Below are positions 1-8,610 of a DNA stretch of 32,187 nucleotides, in pieces. The notes beneath the pieces are model-generated. The model made no database searches. It was not told the DNA's origin and was given only the letters and a program-made list of their open reading frames with translations. Every line of letters starts with the position of its first letter. Within the stretch, counting starts at the first letter, position 1. Origin of the DNA: a bacterium (lineage in GTDB: Bacteria > Chloroflexota > Dormibacteria > UBA8260 > Bog-877); assembly GCA_021791455.1 (NCBI GenBank), contig JAJYWM010000324.1:1-32187 (forward strand). Reading direction: 5' to 3'. Made by a program: the position numbers and the translations under genes.

Positions 1-1
1 C

Positions 2-625
2 CCGTCACTCGAGAGGTTCTGTGAAGCGATGCGGGCAGCCGGGGTGAGCTCCGACTCCTCTGTCGTGATCTATGACGAGGTGACCGGCGCGGCGGCCAGA
101 GCGTGGTGGCTGCTGAAGTCGTGCGGCCACGACCGGGTCGCGGTCCTCGACGGAGGGCTGTCCGCGTATCTGGAGGCCGGTGGCGAACTCACCGATGAGC
201 CAACCACGGTGGTCCCGGGCACCCTTTCGGCGTCCCAGTTCGGCCACACGATCCCCGCGGATCTGATCAGGGCCCGCCAGGATCAGGGGCACCTGGTGCT
301 CGACGCCAGAGCCCGGGACCGCTACCGCGGGGCTCCCAACCCCCTGGATCCCCGACCGGGGCACCTGCCGGGCGCCAAGAGCCTTCCGTGGACCGACCTG
401 TACCGGGCCGGAGTCCTACTGGAACGGGAGGAGATCCGGCGGCGCCTGCAAGAGGTGGGGCACGACAAAGAGCAGCCAGTGGTTGCCTACTGTGGCTCCG
501 GGGTCACGGCCTGCGCCCTGCTGCTGGGACTGGCCGCCGCCGGCCTTGACCAGCTCTACCTCTATCCGGGGAGCTGGAGTGAGTGGGCGGCAGACCCGTC
601 CCGCCCGGTCACGACCCAGGACTGA
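2..625 (+). CDS. sseA: 3-mercaptopyruvate/thiosulfate sulfurtransferase, 5' end outside window
   Basis: This is a two-domain rhodanese-family sulfurtransferase that moves sulfane sulfur from 3-mercaptopyruvate or thiosulfate to an acceptor in the cytoplasm. The frame is open from base 2, and the residues before the first internal ATG at 29 match the family, so the gene begins upstream of the window. The N-terminal rhodanese domain shows the AARAWWLL and VLDGGLSAY blocks. The C-terminal domain shows LVLDARARDRY, HLPGAK and the active loop CGSGVTA, with the catalytic Cys codon at 491. A CGSGVTA loop is typical of mercaptopyruvate-type enzymes, while thiosulfate-type rhodaneses more often carry CRKGVT. 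It converges on the SDR gene across a short hairpin. The family is secure; the preferred donor is inferred. Confidence 0.9.
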   Translation, partial: PSLERFCEAMRAAGVSSDSSVVIYDEVTGAAARAWWLLKSCGHDRVAVLDGGLSAYLEAGGELTDEPTTVVPGTLSASQFGHTIPADLIRARQDQGHLVLDARARDRYRGAPNPLDPRPGHLPGAKSLPWTDLYRAGVLLEREEIRRRLQEVGHDKEQPVVAYCGSGVTACALLLGLAAAGLDQLYLYPGSWSEWAADPSRPVTTQD

Positions 626-640
626 GAGCCGGCCCGCAGG

Positions 641-656
641 GGCGCTCAGGAGCGCC
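641..656. terminator. Candidate bidirectional terminator hairpin between convergent genes
   Basis: GGCGCT and AGCGCC pair around a CAGG loop, giving a 6-bp all-strong stem. It sits between the sulfurtransferase stop and the SDR stop and overlaps the SDR stop codon. There is no T-tract on either side, so intrinsic termination is only inferred from the convergent position. Confidence 0.4.
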
Positions 657-1389
657 GAACGACCTTGGTGCTGCTGGCCTGCATGAGTGGGCGCAGCACG
701 ATCTGGTCCAGGTTGACGTGGGGTGGACGGGTGATGGCGAATGCCACCACATCGGCCACGTCCTCGGGAGTCAGCGGCTGGAGCCCGGAGTAGACCCCCG
801 CCGCCCGCTCGGCGTCCCCGTCGAAGCGATTGAGTGAAAAGTCGGTCTCCACCATGCCGGGGCACACCTCGGTCACCCGGATCGGCCTTCCAGCCAACTC
901 GAGGCGCAGCGTCTGGGTGATGGCATGCACCGCATGCTTGGCGGAGGTGTACCCAGCACCACCCTCGTACACCTCTATGGCGGCCGTGGACGACAAGTTG
1001 ACGACGTGTCCCATTCGCGACCTCTCCAGGGCAGGCAGCAGCTGCCTGGTCATGGCCACCAGACCTAACACGTTGACCTCCCACATCCAGCGCCATTTCG
1101 CAGGGTCAGCAGCCGACACCGGGTCCAGCCCCCGGGCACCGCCGGCGTTGTTGACCAAGACCCGGACCTCATCCAGGCCGTCGCAGAATGCCCGTACGCT
1201 CTCGGGTTCGCTGACGTCCAGCAGACGAGCCTCACCGTCGATCTGGCGGGCGAGAGCCTGCATCAGATCCAGCCGGCGCGCTCCGAGCAGAACCCGGTAC
1301 CCCTCCTGACTCAGGCGGCGAGCCGTGGCCGCGCCAATGCCGGCCGACGCACCGGTCACCACCGCCAAGGGCCGGGTGTCAGAGGTCAT
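646..1389 (-). CDS. Short-chain dehydrogenase/reductase, YdfG/serine 3-dehydrogenase type
   Basis: This is a 247-aa classical SDR, probably an NADP-dependent 3-hydroxy acid dehydrogenase. The Rossmann motif TGASAGIG lies near residues 11-18, the NNAG motif is present, the catalytic Ser is in VVNLSS, and Tyr and Lys are in YTSAK. The C-terminal block VNLDQIVLRP is characteristic of the YdfG/serine 3-dehydrogenase branch, which oxidises L-serine, 3-hydroxyisobutyrate and similar acids. I chose the ATG at 1389 because the Rossmann strand begins eight residues later. The frame runs further upstream but would overlap the neighbouring gene and adds no conserved sequence. A GAGGAT hexamer sits 7 bases before the ATG, one base off the TANNNT leaderless pattern seen elsewhere here. 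The real substrate cannot be read from the sequence. Confidence 0.88.
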   Translation of the reverse strand: MTSDTRPLAVVTGASAGIGAATARRLSQEGYRVLLGARRLDLMQALARQIDGEARLLDVSEPESVRAFCDGLDEVRVLVNNAGGARGLDPVSAADPAKWRWMWEVNVLGLVAMTRQLLPALERSRMGHVVNLSSTAAIEVYEGGAGYTSAKHAVHAITQTLRLELAGRPIRVTEVCPGMVETDFSLNRFDGDAERAAGVYSGLQPLTPEDVADVVAFAITRPPHVNLDQIVLRPLMQASSTKVVRRS

Positions 1390-1457
1390 GCCCCCAATCC
1401 TCTCATCCTCGCCCACAGGAGCGGCGGGAGTCGTTCGCGAGGCGGTCGACTGCGCCC

Positions 1458-3512
1458 TCAGGCAGCTCCATGCCCGTCGAGCAACCGCACCATCTCCTGG
1501 ACATCCGCAGTCGGGCGCAGGCAGGCAAAGTCGCGGCATACGAAAGCCGTTGCGCGTCCGGCCAGAGTGTCCCGGCCGCGCAGCAGGGGGGGCCCAGCGA
1601 AGTCGTCGCGGTTGGCTTCGGCCACCCGCCCCGACGCGATGACCAGATCGGGTCGATGGCGCTGGCGGGCAGACCTCACAAGCTCATCCCCTGCGGAGCC
1701 CTCGGCCGTCACTACCGCCAGCTCAAGCGGCCCGCCGTCCAGGATCCGGGCACACATGAGCGCGCCGGCCATCCCCTCAGGCATGGCTTCCGACCTGCCG
1801 CGCATGGCTGAGAGGGCGGAGGCGGCCCGCTCCAGCCACATGGATTCGAGGGTCAACCCGTGAAGGCGCAGGCAGACCTCGACCATGAGGGAGTTGCCCG
1901 AGCGCTGGGCTCCGTCCTCCACTGTGAGAGGGCGGATCCCGAAAAGCTGACTGGCGCCGCCGGCGGTGTCGTACCAAAGAGCGTTGCGCGAGTCCCACAA
2001 TTCGGCGTCGGCCTGGCGGGCCAGAGCCAGGGACCACGCGAACCACCCGGCCTGTGCCGTCGCCTCGTGCAGCCACAGCCCCGCCAGTGCGCACTGGGCG
2101 AGGTCCTCCAGTGACGCTGTCAGCCGCCCTGAATCAAGGTCCAGCAGGTGTGGCAACCCGTGACTTCGCTCCTGGGCCCTCCTCAGCAGCGCCCCGAGGC
2201 GTTTGGCGGGGTCGAGATACCTACCCTGCCCGGTCACGATGGCCAGCTCGGACAGAGCCGCGACCATGGAGGCGTTCCAGGCCACGATCACCTTGTCATC
2301 TCTGACCGGCTGGGGGCGGCGGCGCCGAACGGCCAGAAGCTGCCGACGGATCCGGTCGTCCCTGGACGGGTCAAGCCCGGAGGGGGCCGGCCCATCCCGC
2401 CAGCGCTGCCCACCTTGGAGGACGAAGCGACCATCCACGATCGCCGAAGGATCAACCTTCACCACCTGTTCCAATGCCGCGACATCGTCGGGCGCCACCG
2501 CCGCACGGAGCTCATGCTCCTCCCAGAGGTAGGTCGCTCCCTCGACTCCTTCCGTGTCGGCATCCAAGCTGGCGGCAAACGCCCCGGTCGGCAGTTGCAT
2601 GCGCTGGAGCGCAAAGTCGGCGGTTCGCAGAGCGGTCAGGAGCGCTTCGGGCTGGCCTTGAAGCTGGTACAGGTGCAGGTAGCAGGAGATCAGCTGAGCT
2701 TGGTCGTAGAGCATCTTCTCGAAGTGGGGCACCGCCCACCTGGCGTCCGTGGCGTAGCGGTGGAACCCGAACTCTAGCTGGTCCTGGATCCCACCGACCG
2801 CCATCGACTCCAGGGTGAAGGCGACCGCCTCCAGCGCGGGGGCATCCCGATCCAGGGCCGCGCGGCAGAGAAGGAATTCCAGCAGCGGCGCCTGGGGGAA
2901 CTTCGGCGCCCGGCCAAAGCCGCCGTGGCTCCGGTCGGCGCCGGCCACCAGCCGCTTCGCGATCTCACCCAGGGCGACTTCATCCAGCTGGTCGGCCCGA
3001 GGACCGTCCAAAGAGACCTGTCGCTCCAGATGTCGGGTGACCGCCCCGGCCAGGTGAGCGGCCTCCTCGCGCCTGGCCCGGTAGGTCTCGGCCACCGCCG
3101 CAAGGACCCGCGGGAATCCGGGAAGCCCCTGGCGGTCCTGGGGTGGAAAGTAGGTGCCCGCAAAGAAAGGCCGCCCGTCGGGGAGAAGGAACAAAGTCAT
3201 AGGCCACCCGCCCGAACCGGTCAGAGCCTGGAGCGCCGCCATGTAGACCCGATCCACATCGGGACGCTCCTCGCGGTCCACCTTGACCGACACGAAAAGC
3301 CTGTTCTGGAGGGACGCGATCTCCGGGTTCTCGAAGCACTCGTGGGCCATCACGTGGCACCAGTGGCAGGATGAGTACCCCACGCTCAGAAGAACCGGCC
3401 GGTCGTCAGCCCGTGCGGTGGCGAATGCCTCCTCACCCCACGGGTACCAATCAACGGGATTGGATCGGTGCTGGAGCAGATAGAGACTCTTCTCAAGGGA
3501 GAGGCGGTTCAC
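1458..3512 (-). CDS. YyaL-like thioredoxin-domain protein (DUF255)
   Basis: This 684-aa protein has the architecture of the YyaL/SPATA20 family: an N-terminal thioredoxin-like domain followed by a long glycosidase-like (alpha/alpha) barrel. The hallmark SSCHWCHVM redox motif lies near residues 46-54, and the family N-terminus (NRLSLEKS, then [15 protein letters not shown]) is intact. Later family blocks include [21 protein letters not shown] and [12 protein letters not shown]. The biochemical role of the family is not established; a redox or sugar-related role is only suggested by the folds. GTG codons at 3521 and 3518 are possible starts, but TAAGGT lies exactly 7 bases before the GTG at 3512, which also gives the usual MNRL start, so I use 3512. 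It lies divergent from the acyltransferase gene. Confidence 0.9.
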   Translation of the reverse strand: MNRLSLEKSLYLLQHRSNPVDWYPWGEEAFATARADDRPVLLSVGYSSCHWCHVMAHECFENPEIASLQNRLFVSVKVDREERPDVDRVYMAALQALTGSGGWPMTLFLLPDGRPFFAGTYFPPQDRQGLPGFPRVLAAVAETYRARREEAAHLAGAVTRHLERQVSLDGPRADQLDEVALGEIAKRLVAGADRSHGGFGRAPKFPQAPLLEFLLCRAALDRDAPALEAVAFTLESMAVGGIQDQLEFGFHRYATDARWAVPHFEKMLYDQAQLISCYLHLYQLQGQPEALLTALRTADFALQRMQLPTGAFAASLDADTEGVEGATYLWEEHELRAAVAPDDVAALEQVVKVDPSAIVDGRFVLQGGQRWRDGPAPSGLDPSRDDRIRRQLLAVRRRRPQPVRDDKVIVAWNASMVAALSELAIVTGQGRYLDPAKRLGALLRRAQERSHGLPHLLDLDSGRLTASLEDLAQCALAGLWLHEATAQAGWFAWSLALARQADAELWDSRNALWYDTAGGASQLFGIRPLTVEDGAQRSGNSLMVEVCLRLHGLTLESMWLERAASALSAMRGRSEAMPEGMAGALMCARILDGGPLELAVVTAEGSAGDELVRSARQRHRPDLVIASGRVAEANRDDFAGPPLLRGRDTLAGRATAFVCRDFACLRPTADVQEMVRLLDGHGAA

Positions 3513-3519
3513 GCTCACC

Positions 3520-3525
3520 ACCTTA
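3520..3525 (-). promoter_or_regulatory. -10 element TAAGGT, leaderless start for the YyaL gene
   Basis: TAAGGT on the minus strand is followed by 7 bases (GGTGAGC) and the GTG start at 3512. There is no Shine-Dalgarno sequence. This spacing recurs at seven other genes in the window and fits a transcript that begins at or next to the start codon. Confidence 0.55.
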
Positions 3526-3574
3526 GTCGAGGCTGGCCGGGCCGCTGGGTTGAACGGCCTGAGACAATCGCGCG

Positions 3575-4462
3575 GTGGGTGACTCCGACGCCTCTCAGCC
3601 TAATCCGATCATGAAGATCGGCCTGACGGCAACGGCGCTTCTCCTGCACCGCCTGGGTGGCAGCCGGTACCTAATCTCCGACCGGCTCGCCGACGCCGCC
3701 TTTGCGATTTTGCCGGGCCGCCGCCGGGCCGCGATGGACAACTACGCCGTGGTGTTCCCCAATCTCACCCGGCGCCAGCTGCGGCGCCTGGCCCACAGGA
3801 GCTTTCGGGAGTACGGCCGCACCAGCATCGATTTCATCTACATCTGCCGGCTCCCGCGTGGCCAGGTGATGCGGACCTTTCACGGGTACGGCACGGAGAG
3901 AGTTCTGCGGCTCCGGGCGGAGGGAAAGCCGGGCATTCTTGTGCTGATGCACCTCGGAGCCTGGGACGCGGGGGGAGCCTTTGCCTCAGCCATGGGACTG
4001 CCGCTGACAGCGGTCATGGACGACGCTGGCAATCGCACCCTTCGTGAACTGGTGATCTGGGCCCGGGCAGAGATCGGGCTCCGCGCCGTGGTCGCGTCCC
4101 AGGCGGCCAGGCCGATCCTGACGGCCCTCAAGCGCGGGGAGTGGATCGCTCTTCTGGCCGACATTCCAGGGGCCACGCCATCGGTTGAGGTCGAGTTCCT
4201 CGGCCATGCCGTCGACTTCTCCACCGCCCCGGCGGTGCTGGCGGCGAGGACGGGTGCGCCCATGGTCGCGGTGGTGGCAGTGCGCTCTCCGTCGGGGGGA
4301 TACCTGGTCGAAGTGCATCCCCCCGTGCACGTCGCGCCCGACATTGAACCCGGGGAGGCGCTGCGGCCGATCCTTGAGGTTTTCGAGCGGGCCGTGAGGC
4401 GCTGGCCGGAGCAGTGGTACCCCTTCGATCGAGGACGCCTCCGTGACCGCGCCCGGTGCTGA
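3575..4462 (+). CDS. HtrB/PatA-like lysophospholipid acyltransferase
   Basis: This 295-aa protein belongs to the LpxL/HtrB lipid acyltransferase family, which moves an acyl chain onto a lipid-linked sugar or glycerol at the inner membrane face. The catalytic HX4D motif is H126-LGAW-D131. Other family blocks are [12 protein letters not shown] near residue 54, [11 protein letters not shown], and the late [16 protein letters not shown], equivalent to the D-x-x-x-G segment of this family. The next gene is a GT4 glycosyltransferase, the same order as the mycobacterial acyltransferase and PimA pair, so acylation of a phosphatidylinositol-mannoside-like lipid is a reasonable inference. The GTG at 3575 is 6 bases after GACAAT, a near-match to the leaderless promoter; ATG at 3611 is an alternative start. 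Confidence 0.82.
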   Translation: MGDSDASQPNPIMKIGLTATALLLHRLGGSRYLISDRLADAAFAILPGRRRAAMDNYAVVFPNLTRRQLRRLAHRSFREYGRTSIDFIYICRLPRGQVMRTFHGYGTERVLRLRAEGKPGILVLMHLGAWDAGGAFASAMGLPLTAVMDDAGNRTLRELVIWARAEIGLRAVVASQAARPILTALKRGEWIALLADIPGATPSVEVEFLGHAVDFSTAPAVLAARTGAPMVAVVAVRSPSGGYLVEVHPPVHVAPDIEPGEALRPILEVFERAVRRWPEQWYPFDRGRLRDRARC

Positions 4463-5624
4463 GGCGGGGGACGAAGGCCTCCAGCTGGCGTGGCTCGGGC
4501 ACGCGGCCGGGCGCCGGACTGACGGGCTCACGTCTTACTCAGAACAGGTGACTGTGGGACTGGAGCGAAGGGGTGTCCGAGTTTACTTCCATCACGCCGG
4601 CAACGAGGGGAAGGAGGTTCCCGGGAATCCGGCCGAGGTGATTGCCTGGCCGACCCTCAACTTCAAGACCGTGACCCTACCGCGACCCGGCTTCCGCCAC
4701 CGGATGGGCCAATGGCTCGAAGATCACCGACCTGACATAGTCCACTGCTCTGTGAGCTTCACCCTGGCCGATGGCTGGGTCGGCACCCGGGGGTTGGGAC
4801 TGGGGAGCGGGACGGTGGCGACCTTCCACCTTCCCTTCGGCAGCTCGGGCACGGGCAGGGCCGCGGTCATGCGAGAGCTGCACCGATTCTGGGCCCGACG
4901 CTTGCGCTCCTACGAGCGCGTGATCGTCTTCAGCCAGGAGCACCTGGAACGCCTGAGCAGGGTGGGCTTCTCCGAGGAGCGCCTGCGGGTTGTGCCCAAC
5001 GCGGTCGACGTCACCCAGTTCAGTCCCGGACCCTCGCGCTTGCGCGCCGGAACGCTGCAGAGCGCGGACCTGGTGATAGGGTACGCGGGCCGGCTGGACC
5101 CGGAGAAGGGGATACGCCAGCTGCTCAGGGCCTTCCGGATGGCCGACCCTGGGCCCGGTGCCCGACTGCTGCTTGCCGGCGATGGCGTGCTTCGGCCGAT
5201 GGTCCAACGGGCCGCCGCAATGGATCCGCGAGTCGTGTATCTGGGGCAGGTCGTGGGGGTCCAGGCGCGGACTGACTTCTGGAGATCGGTCGACGTCTTC
5301 TGTCTGCCCTCCAGCGCAGAAGGCCTCTCGATCTCCATGCTGGAGGCGATGGCAACAGGGTGTGCCGTGGCCGTGACCAGGGCGGGCGGGCTCCAGGCGC
5401 TCGGGGGCTGCGGCCTAGAGCTGGATGAACACCGTCTGACCGAGTCTCTGGCCGAGAGGATGAGGCAGATGTCGGCAGACCGCGAGGACCTCAGCAGGCT
5501 GGGAGCGCTCTGCCGCGCAGAGGCGATCCGTCATCATTCCCTGGAGGCGATGTTGGACCACCTCCTGGACATCTATGCGGAGATCAAGCCCAACCAGGTG
5601 AGTCGGACCAGGCCAAAGCCGTGA
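4443..5624 (+). CDS. GT4-family glycosyltransferase, PimA-like
   Basis: This 393-aa glycosyltransferase has the GT-B fold of family 4. The N-terminal half holds the acceptor side, including HRPDIVHCS and the TFHLP strand. The C-terminal half carries the nucleotide-sugar donor site: VPNAVDVTQFSPG, then GYAGRLDPEKGIRQLLRAF, then LLLAGDG, and the EX7E motif in EGLSISMLEAMATG. Such enzymes add a hexose from GDP-mannose or UDP-glucose to a lipid. The gene overlaps the acyltransferase by 20 bp and is followed by DegV through a GTGA overlap, so it is part of the lipid operon. Which sugar and which lipid are inferred only from gene order, which recalls the patA-pimA pair of mycobacteria. Confidence 0.85.
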   Translation: MTAPGAEAGDEGLQLAWLGHAAGRRTDGLTSYSEQVTVGLERRGVRVYFHHAGNEGKEVPGNPAEVIAWPTLNFKTVTLPRPGFRHRMGQWLEDHRPDIVHCSVSFTLADGWVGTRGLGLGSGTVATFHLPFGSSGTGRAAVMRELHRFWARRLRSYERVIVFSQEHLERLSRVGFSEERLRVVPNAVDVTQFSPGPSRLRAGTLQSADLVIGYAGRLDPEKGIRQLLRAFRMADPGPGARLLLAGDGVLRPMVQRAAAMDPRVVYLGQVVGVQARTDFWRSVDVFCLPSSAEGLSISMLEAMATGCAVAVTRAGGLQALGGCGLELDEHRLTESLAERMRQMSADREDLSRLGALCRAEAIRHHSLEAMLDHLLDIYAEIKPNQVSRTRPKP

Positions 5625-6496
5625 GCGGAAACGTCCGGACCGCCCTGGTTGTGGACAGCGGCGCGTGCCTTGCCCCACAAATCGCCGGGGCGCCGTTTGT
5701 CGAGGTGGTCCCGATGTGGATCGAGCTCGATGGCACAAGTTTGCGGGACGGCCTGGACATCACCAGTGAAGCGCTCTACCGCAGGCTCGGTGGGGAGGGC
5801 CCCCTGCCGAGCAGCAGTTCCCCCGCTCCCGGAGACTACCTGCAGGCATTCAAGAACGCGTCCGCTGAGGCCATCGTCTGCCTAACCATCCCGGGCCGAT
5901 TCTCGACCATGATCAAGTCCGCCAGAATCGCGGCCGACATGCTGCGCGCCGAAGACCCGAAGCGGTCGGTCGAAATTGTCGACACGGGCACCGCCGCCGG
6001 GGGCTTCACCCTGGTCGCGGAGGCGGCGGTCCGCGCCTGCGAGGCCGGGCTGGGCATGGCTGCCGTCGCCGCGTACGCCCGCCAGGTGGCCACCACGGCC
6101 CGGGTCATCGCCGCCCTCGACACCACGCGGTTCCTGGTGCGAAGCGGCCGAATCCCAGCGCTGGCCGGTTTGGGAAGCGACCTGCTGCACGTGAGGCCGG
6201 TGTTCTCCTTCGCGGGTGGCGACGTGCATCGTTTGGCTCTGGTGCGAGGCACCAAGAGGGCGCTGCGCACGGTGGCGGAGCAGTTGCGGGAGCAGATCCC
6301 TGGCAATACCGAGGTGAGATTGGCGGTCTTCTGCGGCGACGCGCCGGACGCAGTCCCCATCCTCACCCAGAACCTCTCGGACAGGTTCGGCGCACAACCG
6401 ATCGAGCGACTCAACCTCACCCCCGTGATAGCACTGCACACCGGGCCAGGGCTGGTGGGGGCGGCTGGGGTCGCGGACCTCCCTCTGCCCTCGTGA
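5621..6496 (+). CDS. DegV/FakB-family fatty-acid-binding protein
   Basis: This 291-aa DegV protein binds a single fatty acid. In Firmicutes, FakB proteins of this family present the fatty acid to the kinase FakA, which makes acyl-phosphate. Visible family features are the N-terminal VVDSGACLAP strand, SSSSPAPGDYLQAF (the usual TSQPSPGDF region that touches the lipid carboxylate), SVEIVDTGTAAGG, and RFLVRSGRIPALAG. It shares a GTGA overlap with the glycosyltransferase before it and another with plsY after it. The partnership with PlsY makes sense, because PlsY consumes the acyl-phosphate that FakA and FakB produce. No FakA kinase is visible in the window. Confidence 0.87.
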   Translation: MSGNVRTALVVDSGACLAPQIAGAPFVEVVPMWIELDGTSLRDGLDITSEALYRRLGGEGPLPSSSSPAPGDYLQAFKNASAEAIVCLTIPGRFSTMIKSARIAADMLRAEDPKRSVEIVDTGTAAGGFTLVAEAAVRACEAGLGMAAVAAYARQVATTARVIAALDTTRFLVRSGRIPALAGLGSDLLHVRPVFSFAGGDVHRLALVRGTKRALRTVAEQLREQIPGNTEVRLAVFCGDAPDAVPILTQNLSDRFGAQPIERLNLTPVIALHTGPGLVGAAGVADLPLPS

Positions 6497-7182
6497 TAGC
6501 GGCGGGGGGACCCTTTCGCGCCCCTGTGGCCGTGGCTCTCCTGTGGGCGGGGGCGTATCTGCTGGGCGGAGTGCCGGTGGGATGGCTGATGGGGCGGGCC
6601 GCGGGCGTTGATCTGAGACGAGTGGGGACGGGCAAGATCGGCACCAGCAACCTCTTCCACTCGGTGGGACTGCTGCCGGCAGCCTTCGTGGGCCCACTGC
6701 AGTTTGCTCAGGGCCTGGCCCCGGTGGCGGCGGCCGAACTGCTCGCCGCGCCGGCCTGGGTGTCCGCGGGGGCGGGCCTCCTGGCCGTGATCGGCAACGG
6801 CTGGCCATTCTACTTCCGCTACAACGGCGGACGCGGGGTGGCGACAGCGACCGGAGCGGTCGCGCTGTGGTCACTGGTGGGGCTGGGCTTCGTGCTCGTG
6901 CTGCTGGCTGTCAGCGGCGCCGCGCGGCGCAGCGGGCTGGGCGTGCTGTTCGCCTACGTCTGCCTTCCGGTCGTGCTCCTGCTAGCCCATGACCCCAGGG
7001 CCTACCCGATCGCCGCCGTCGGGGTCATCGCGTGCCTGGTGCTGCGCAGGTTCGAAGGCTATCCCCTTCGCCGCAGCCGGAGGGCGGGGTCGGGAGACAG
7101 CTGGACCCGGCGCCTCCTGGACGATTGGCGGCCCGGGCCCCAGGCGGATGATCCCGATCAGTCTCTAAACTCAGGAGCGTGA
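6493..7182 (+). CDS. plsY: Glycerol-3-phosphate acyltransferase PlsY
   Basis: This 229-aa polytopic membrane enzyme transfers acyl from acyl-phosphate to glycerol 3-phosphate, the first committed step of phospholipid synthesis. Motif 1 appears as GTGKIGTSNLFHSVG and motif 2 as GNGWPFYFRYNGGRGVATATG, corresponding to the GKGVAT phosphate-binding loop with Arg in place of the usual Lys. Hydrophobic spans lie near residues 12-35, 55-75, 83-100, 118-142 and 148-180. The C-terminus is longer and more polar than in most PlsY proteins. The start GTG overlaps the DegV stop (GTGA), and the stop overlaps the fumarase start in the same way. Family assignment is good, although motif 1 is somewhat divergent. 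Confidence 0.83.
   Translation: MIAAGGPFRAPVAVALLWAGAYLLGGVPVGWLMGRAAGVDLRRVGTGKIGTSNLFHSVGLLPAAFVGPLQFAQGLAPVAAAELLAAPAWVSAGAGLLAVIGNGWPFYFRYNGGRGVATATGAVALWSLVGLGFVLVLLAVSGAARRSGLGVLFAYVCLPVVLLLAHDPRAYPIAAVGVIACLVLRRFEGYPLRRSRRAGSGDSWTRRLLDDWRPGPQADDPDQSLNSGA
7166..7171 (+). promoter_or_regulatory. -10 element TAAACT, possible internal leaderless promoter for fumarase
   Basis: TAAACT is followed by 7 bases and the GTG start at 7179. It lies inside the end of plsY, so fumarase could be read both from the lipid operon and from its own start. An AGGAG is also present but only one base from the GTG, too close to act as a normal ribosome binding site. Confidence 0.45.
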
Positions 7183-8597
7183 GCGAAGAGCCCCAGCGGT
7201 CGGAGCGCGACTCCATGGGCGAACTGGCGGTGCCCGCCCGAGCCTACTACGGCGCTTCCACCCAGAGGGCGGTGGTCAACTTCCCCATCTCCACCCTGCG
7301 TCTGCCCCGGCGCATGATCGCTGCCCTCGGAGCCATAAAGCGTGAGGCGGCCCTTGTCAACCTGGAGCTGGGGCTGCTCAGCGAGGATCGCTCCCGCGCC
7401 ATCGCCGCGGCCGCGGACGAGGTCGTGAAGGGAGTCTTCGACCAGGAGTTCGTGGTCGACGTCTTTCAGACCGGCAGCGGCACCTCGTCGAACATGAACG
7501 CTAACGAAGTGATCGCCAATCGGGCCCTGGAGCTGCTCGGAGCCGATCGCGGGGATCGAGCCACCGTCCATCCCAACGACCATGTCAACCTCGGCCAGTC
7601 CAGCAACGATGTCTTTCCCACCGCCATCCATCTGGCGGCCCTCGAGGCCCTGGCCACGGATCTCGACCCGGCTCTGGAGCTGCTTCAGGCAGCGCTGGAA
7701 CGTCAGAGCAGGGCCCTGTGGCCAGTGATCAAGACAGGGCGCACTCACCTGCAGGACGCCACGCCGATTCGCCTCGGCCAGGAGTTTGAGGGCTACCGCG
7801 GACAGATGGAACGGGCCCGGACCCGCCTTGCGGCGGCTCGGGCCCAGTTGACCGAGGTGGCGCTGGGGGGGACCGCCGTGGGCACCGGGATCGGCTCCCA
7901 CCCTGAGTTCGCCAGCAGAGTGGTGCGCCGACTGGCGGCGATCTACGACTCCAATCTCAGGGAGTCGGACAACCACTTTCAGGCCCAGGCCAGCTTGGAC
8001 GCCGTGGTCTTCGCTTCAGGGGCGGTCCGGTCGGCAGCGATCTCACTGCATAAGATCGCCAACGACATCAGGTTGCTTGGCTGCGGGCCCCGAGCGGGGA
8101 TCGGTGAGCTAAGCCTACCGGCGGTTCAGCCCGGCTCCTCGATCATGCCGGGCAAGGTCAATCCGGTCATCTGCGAGTCGGCTCTCATGGTGGTGGCCCA
8201 GGTCATCGGGTGTGACGCCACGATCTCATTCGCCGGCGCAACCGGCTCTCTGCTGGAGTTGAACGTGATGCTGCCGGTGGCCGCTCACAACCTGCTCGAG
8301 GAGATCGAGCTGCTGGCACGAGCCGCCGCCAATTTAGCCGCCAGCGCCGTGGATGGCCTGACCGCAACCCCGCGCGGGCCGGAGTTGCTGGAACGGGGGC
8401 TCGCGATCTGCACCGGGCTGGTCCCCGCCATCGGTTACGACGCGGCCGCCGCCATCGCGCACGAGGCATTCGCCTCGAATCGCACGGTGCGCGAGGTGGC
8501 GATAGAGACCTCGGGGCTGGCCGAGGACGAAATCGACCGGCTGTTGGACCCAGAGCTCCAGGTGAACCCGACTCTCAACCCCGGCAGCAGCGGCTGA
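7179..8597 (+). CDS. fumC: Class II fumarate hydratase
   Basis: This 472-aa enzyme of the fumarase/aspartase superfamily interconverts fumarate and malate in the TCA cycle. The superfamily signature GSSIMPGKVNP starts at residue 319, and the HPNDHVN with QSSNDVFPTA block is near residue 131, with TGRTHLQDATP further on. The N-terminus ERDSMGELAVPARAYYGASTQR is typical of FumC. Aspartate ammonia-lyase is the close alternative, but the HPNDHVN block favours fumarase. Length is normal for the family. The GTG start overlaps the plsY stop by 4 bp and also sits 7 bases after TAAACT. Confidence 0.92.
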   Translation: MSEEPQRSERDSMGELAVPARAYYGASTQRAVVNFPISTLRLPRRMIAALGAIKREAALVNLELGLLSEDRSRAIAAAADEVVKGVFDQEFVVDVFQTGSGTSSNMNANEVIANRALELLGADRGDRATVHPNDHVNLGQSSNDVFPTAIHLAALEALATDLDPALELLQAALERQSRALWPVIKTGRTHLQDATPIRLGQEFEGYRGQMERARTRLAAARAQLTEVALGGTAVGTGIGSHPEFASRVVRRLAAIYDSNLRESDNHFQAQASLDAVVFASGAVRSAAISLHKIANDIRLLGCGPRAGIGELSLPAVQPGSSIMPGKVNPVICESALMVVAQVIGCDATISFAGATGSLLELNVMLPVAAHNLLEEIELLARAAANLAASAVDGLTATPRGPELLERGLAICTGLVPAIGYDAAAAIAHEAFASNRTVREVAIETSGLAEDEIDRLLDPELQVNPTLNPGSSG

Positions 8598-8610
8598 GGG
8601 CGGCTCAGCC
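8592..8610. terminator. Candidate bidirectional terminator hairpin at convergent stops
   Basis: GGCTGAG and CTCAGCC form a perfect 7-bp stem around a GGCGG loop. The stem contains the TGA of fumarase in one arm and the stop of the minus-strand gene in the other, and only 7 bp separate the two genes. No T-tract follows. Confidence 0.45.

Noticed and set aside
416..1096. A 226-codon minus-strand frame at the SDR locus
   Set aside because: It runs out of frame through the SDR gene and into the sulfurtransferase; no domain is visible.
3563..3568. GACAAT as a -10 for the acyltransferase
   Set aside because: Spacing to the GTG (6 bases) fits, but the first base does not match TANNNT, and a TTGAAC upstream is only 7 bases away. 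Kept only as a weak variant.
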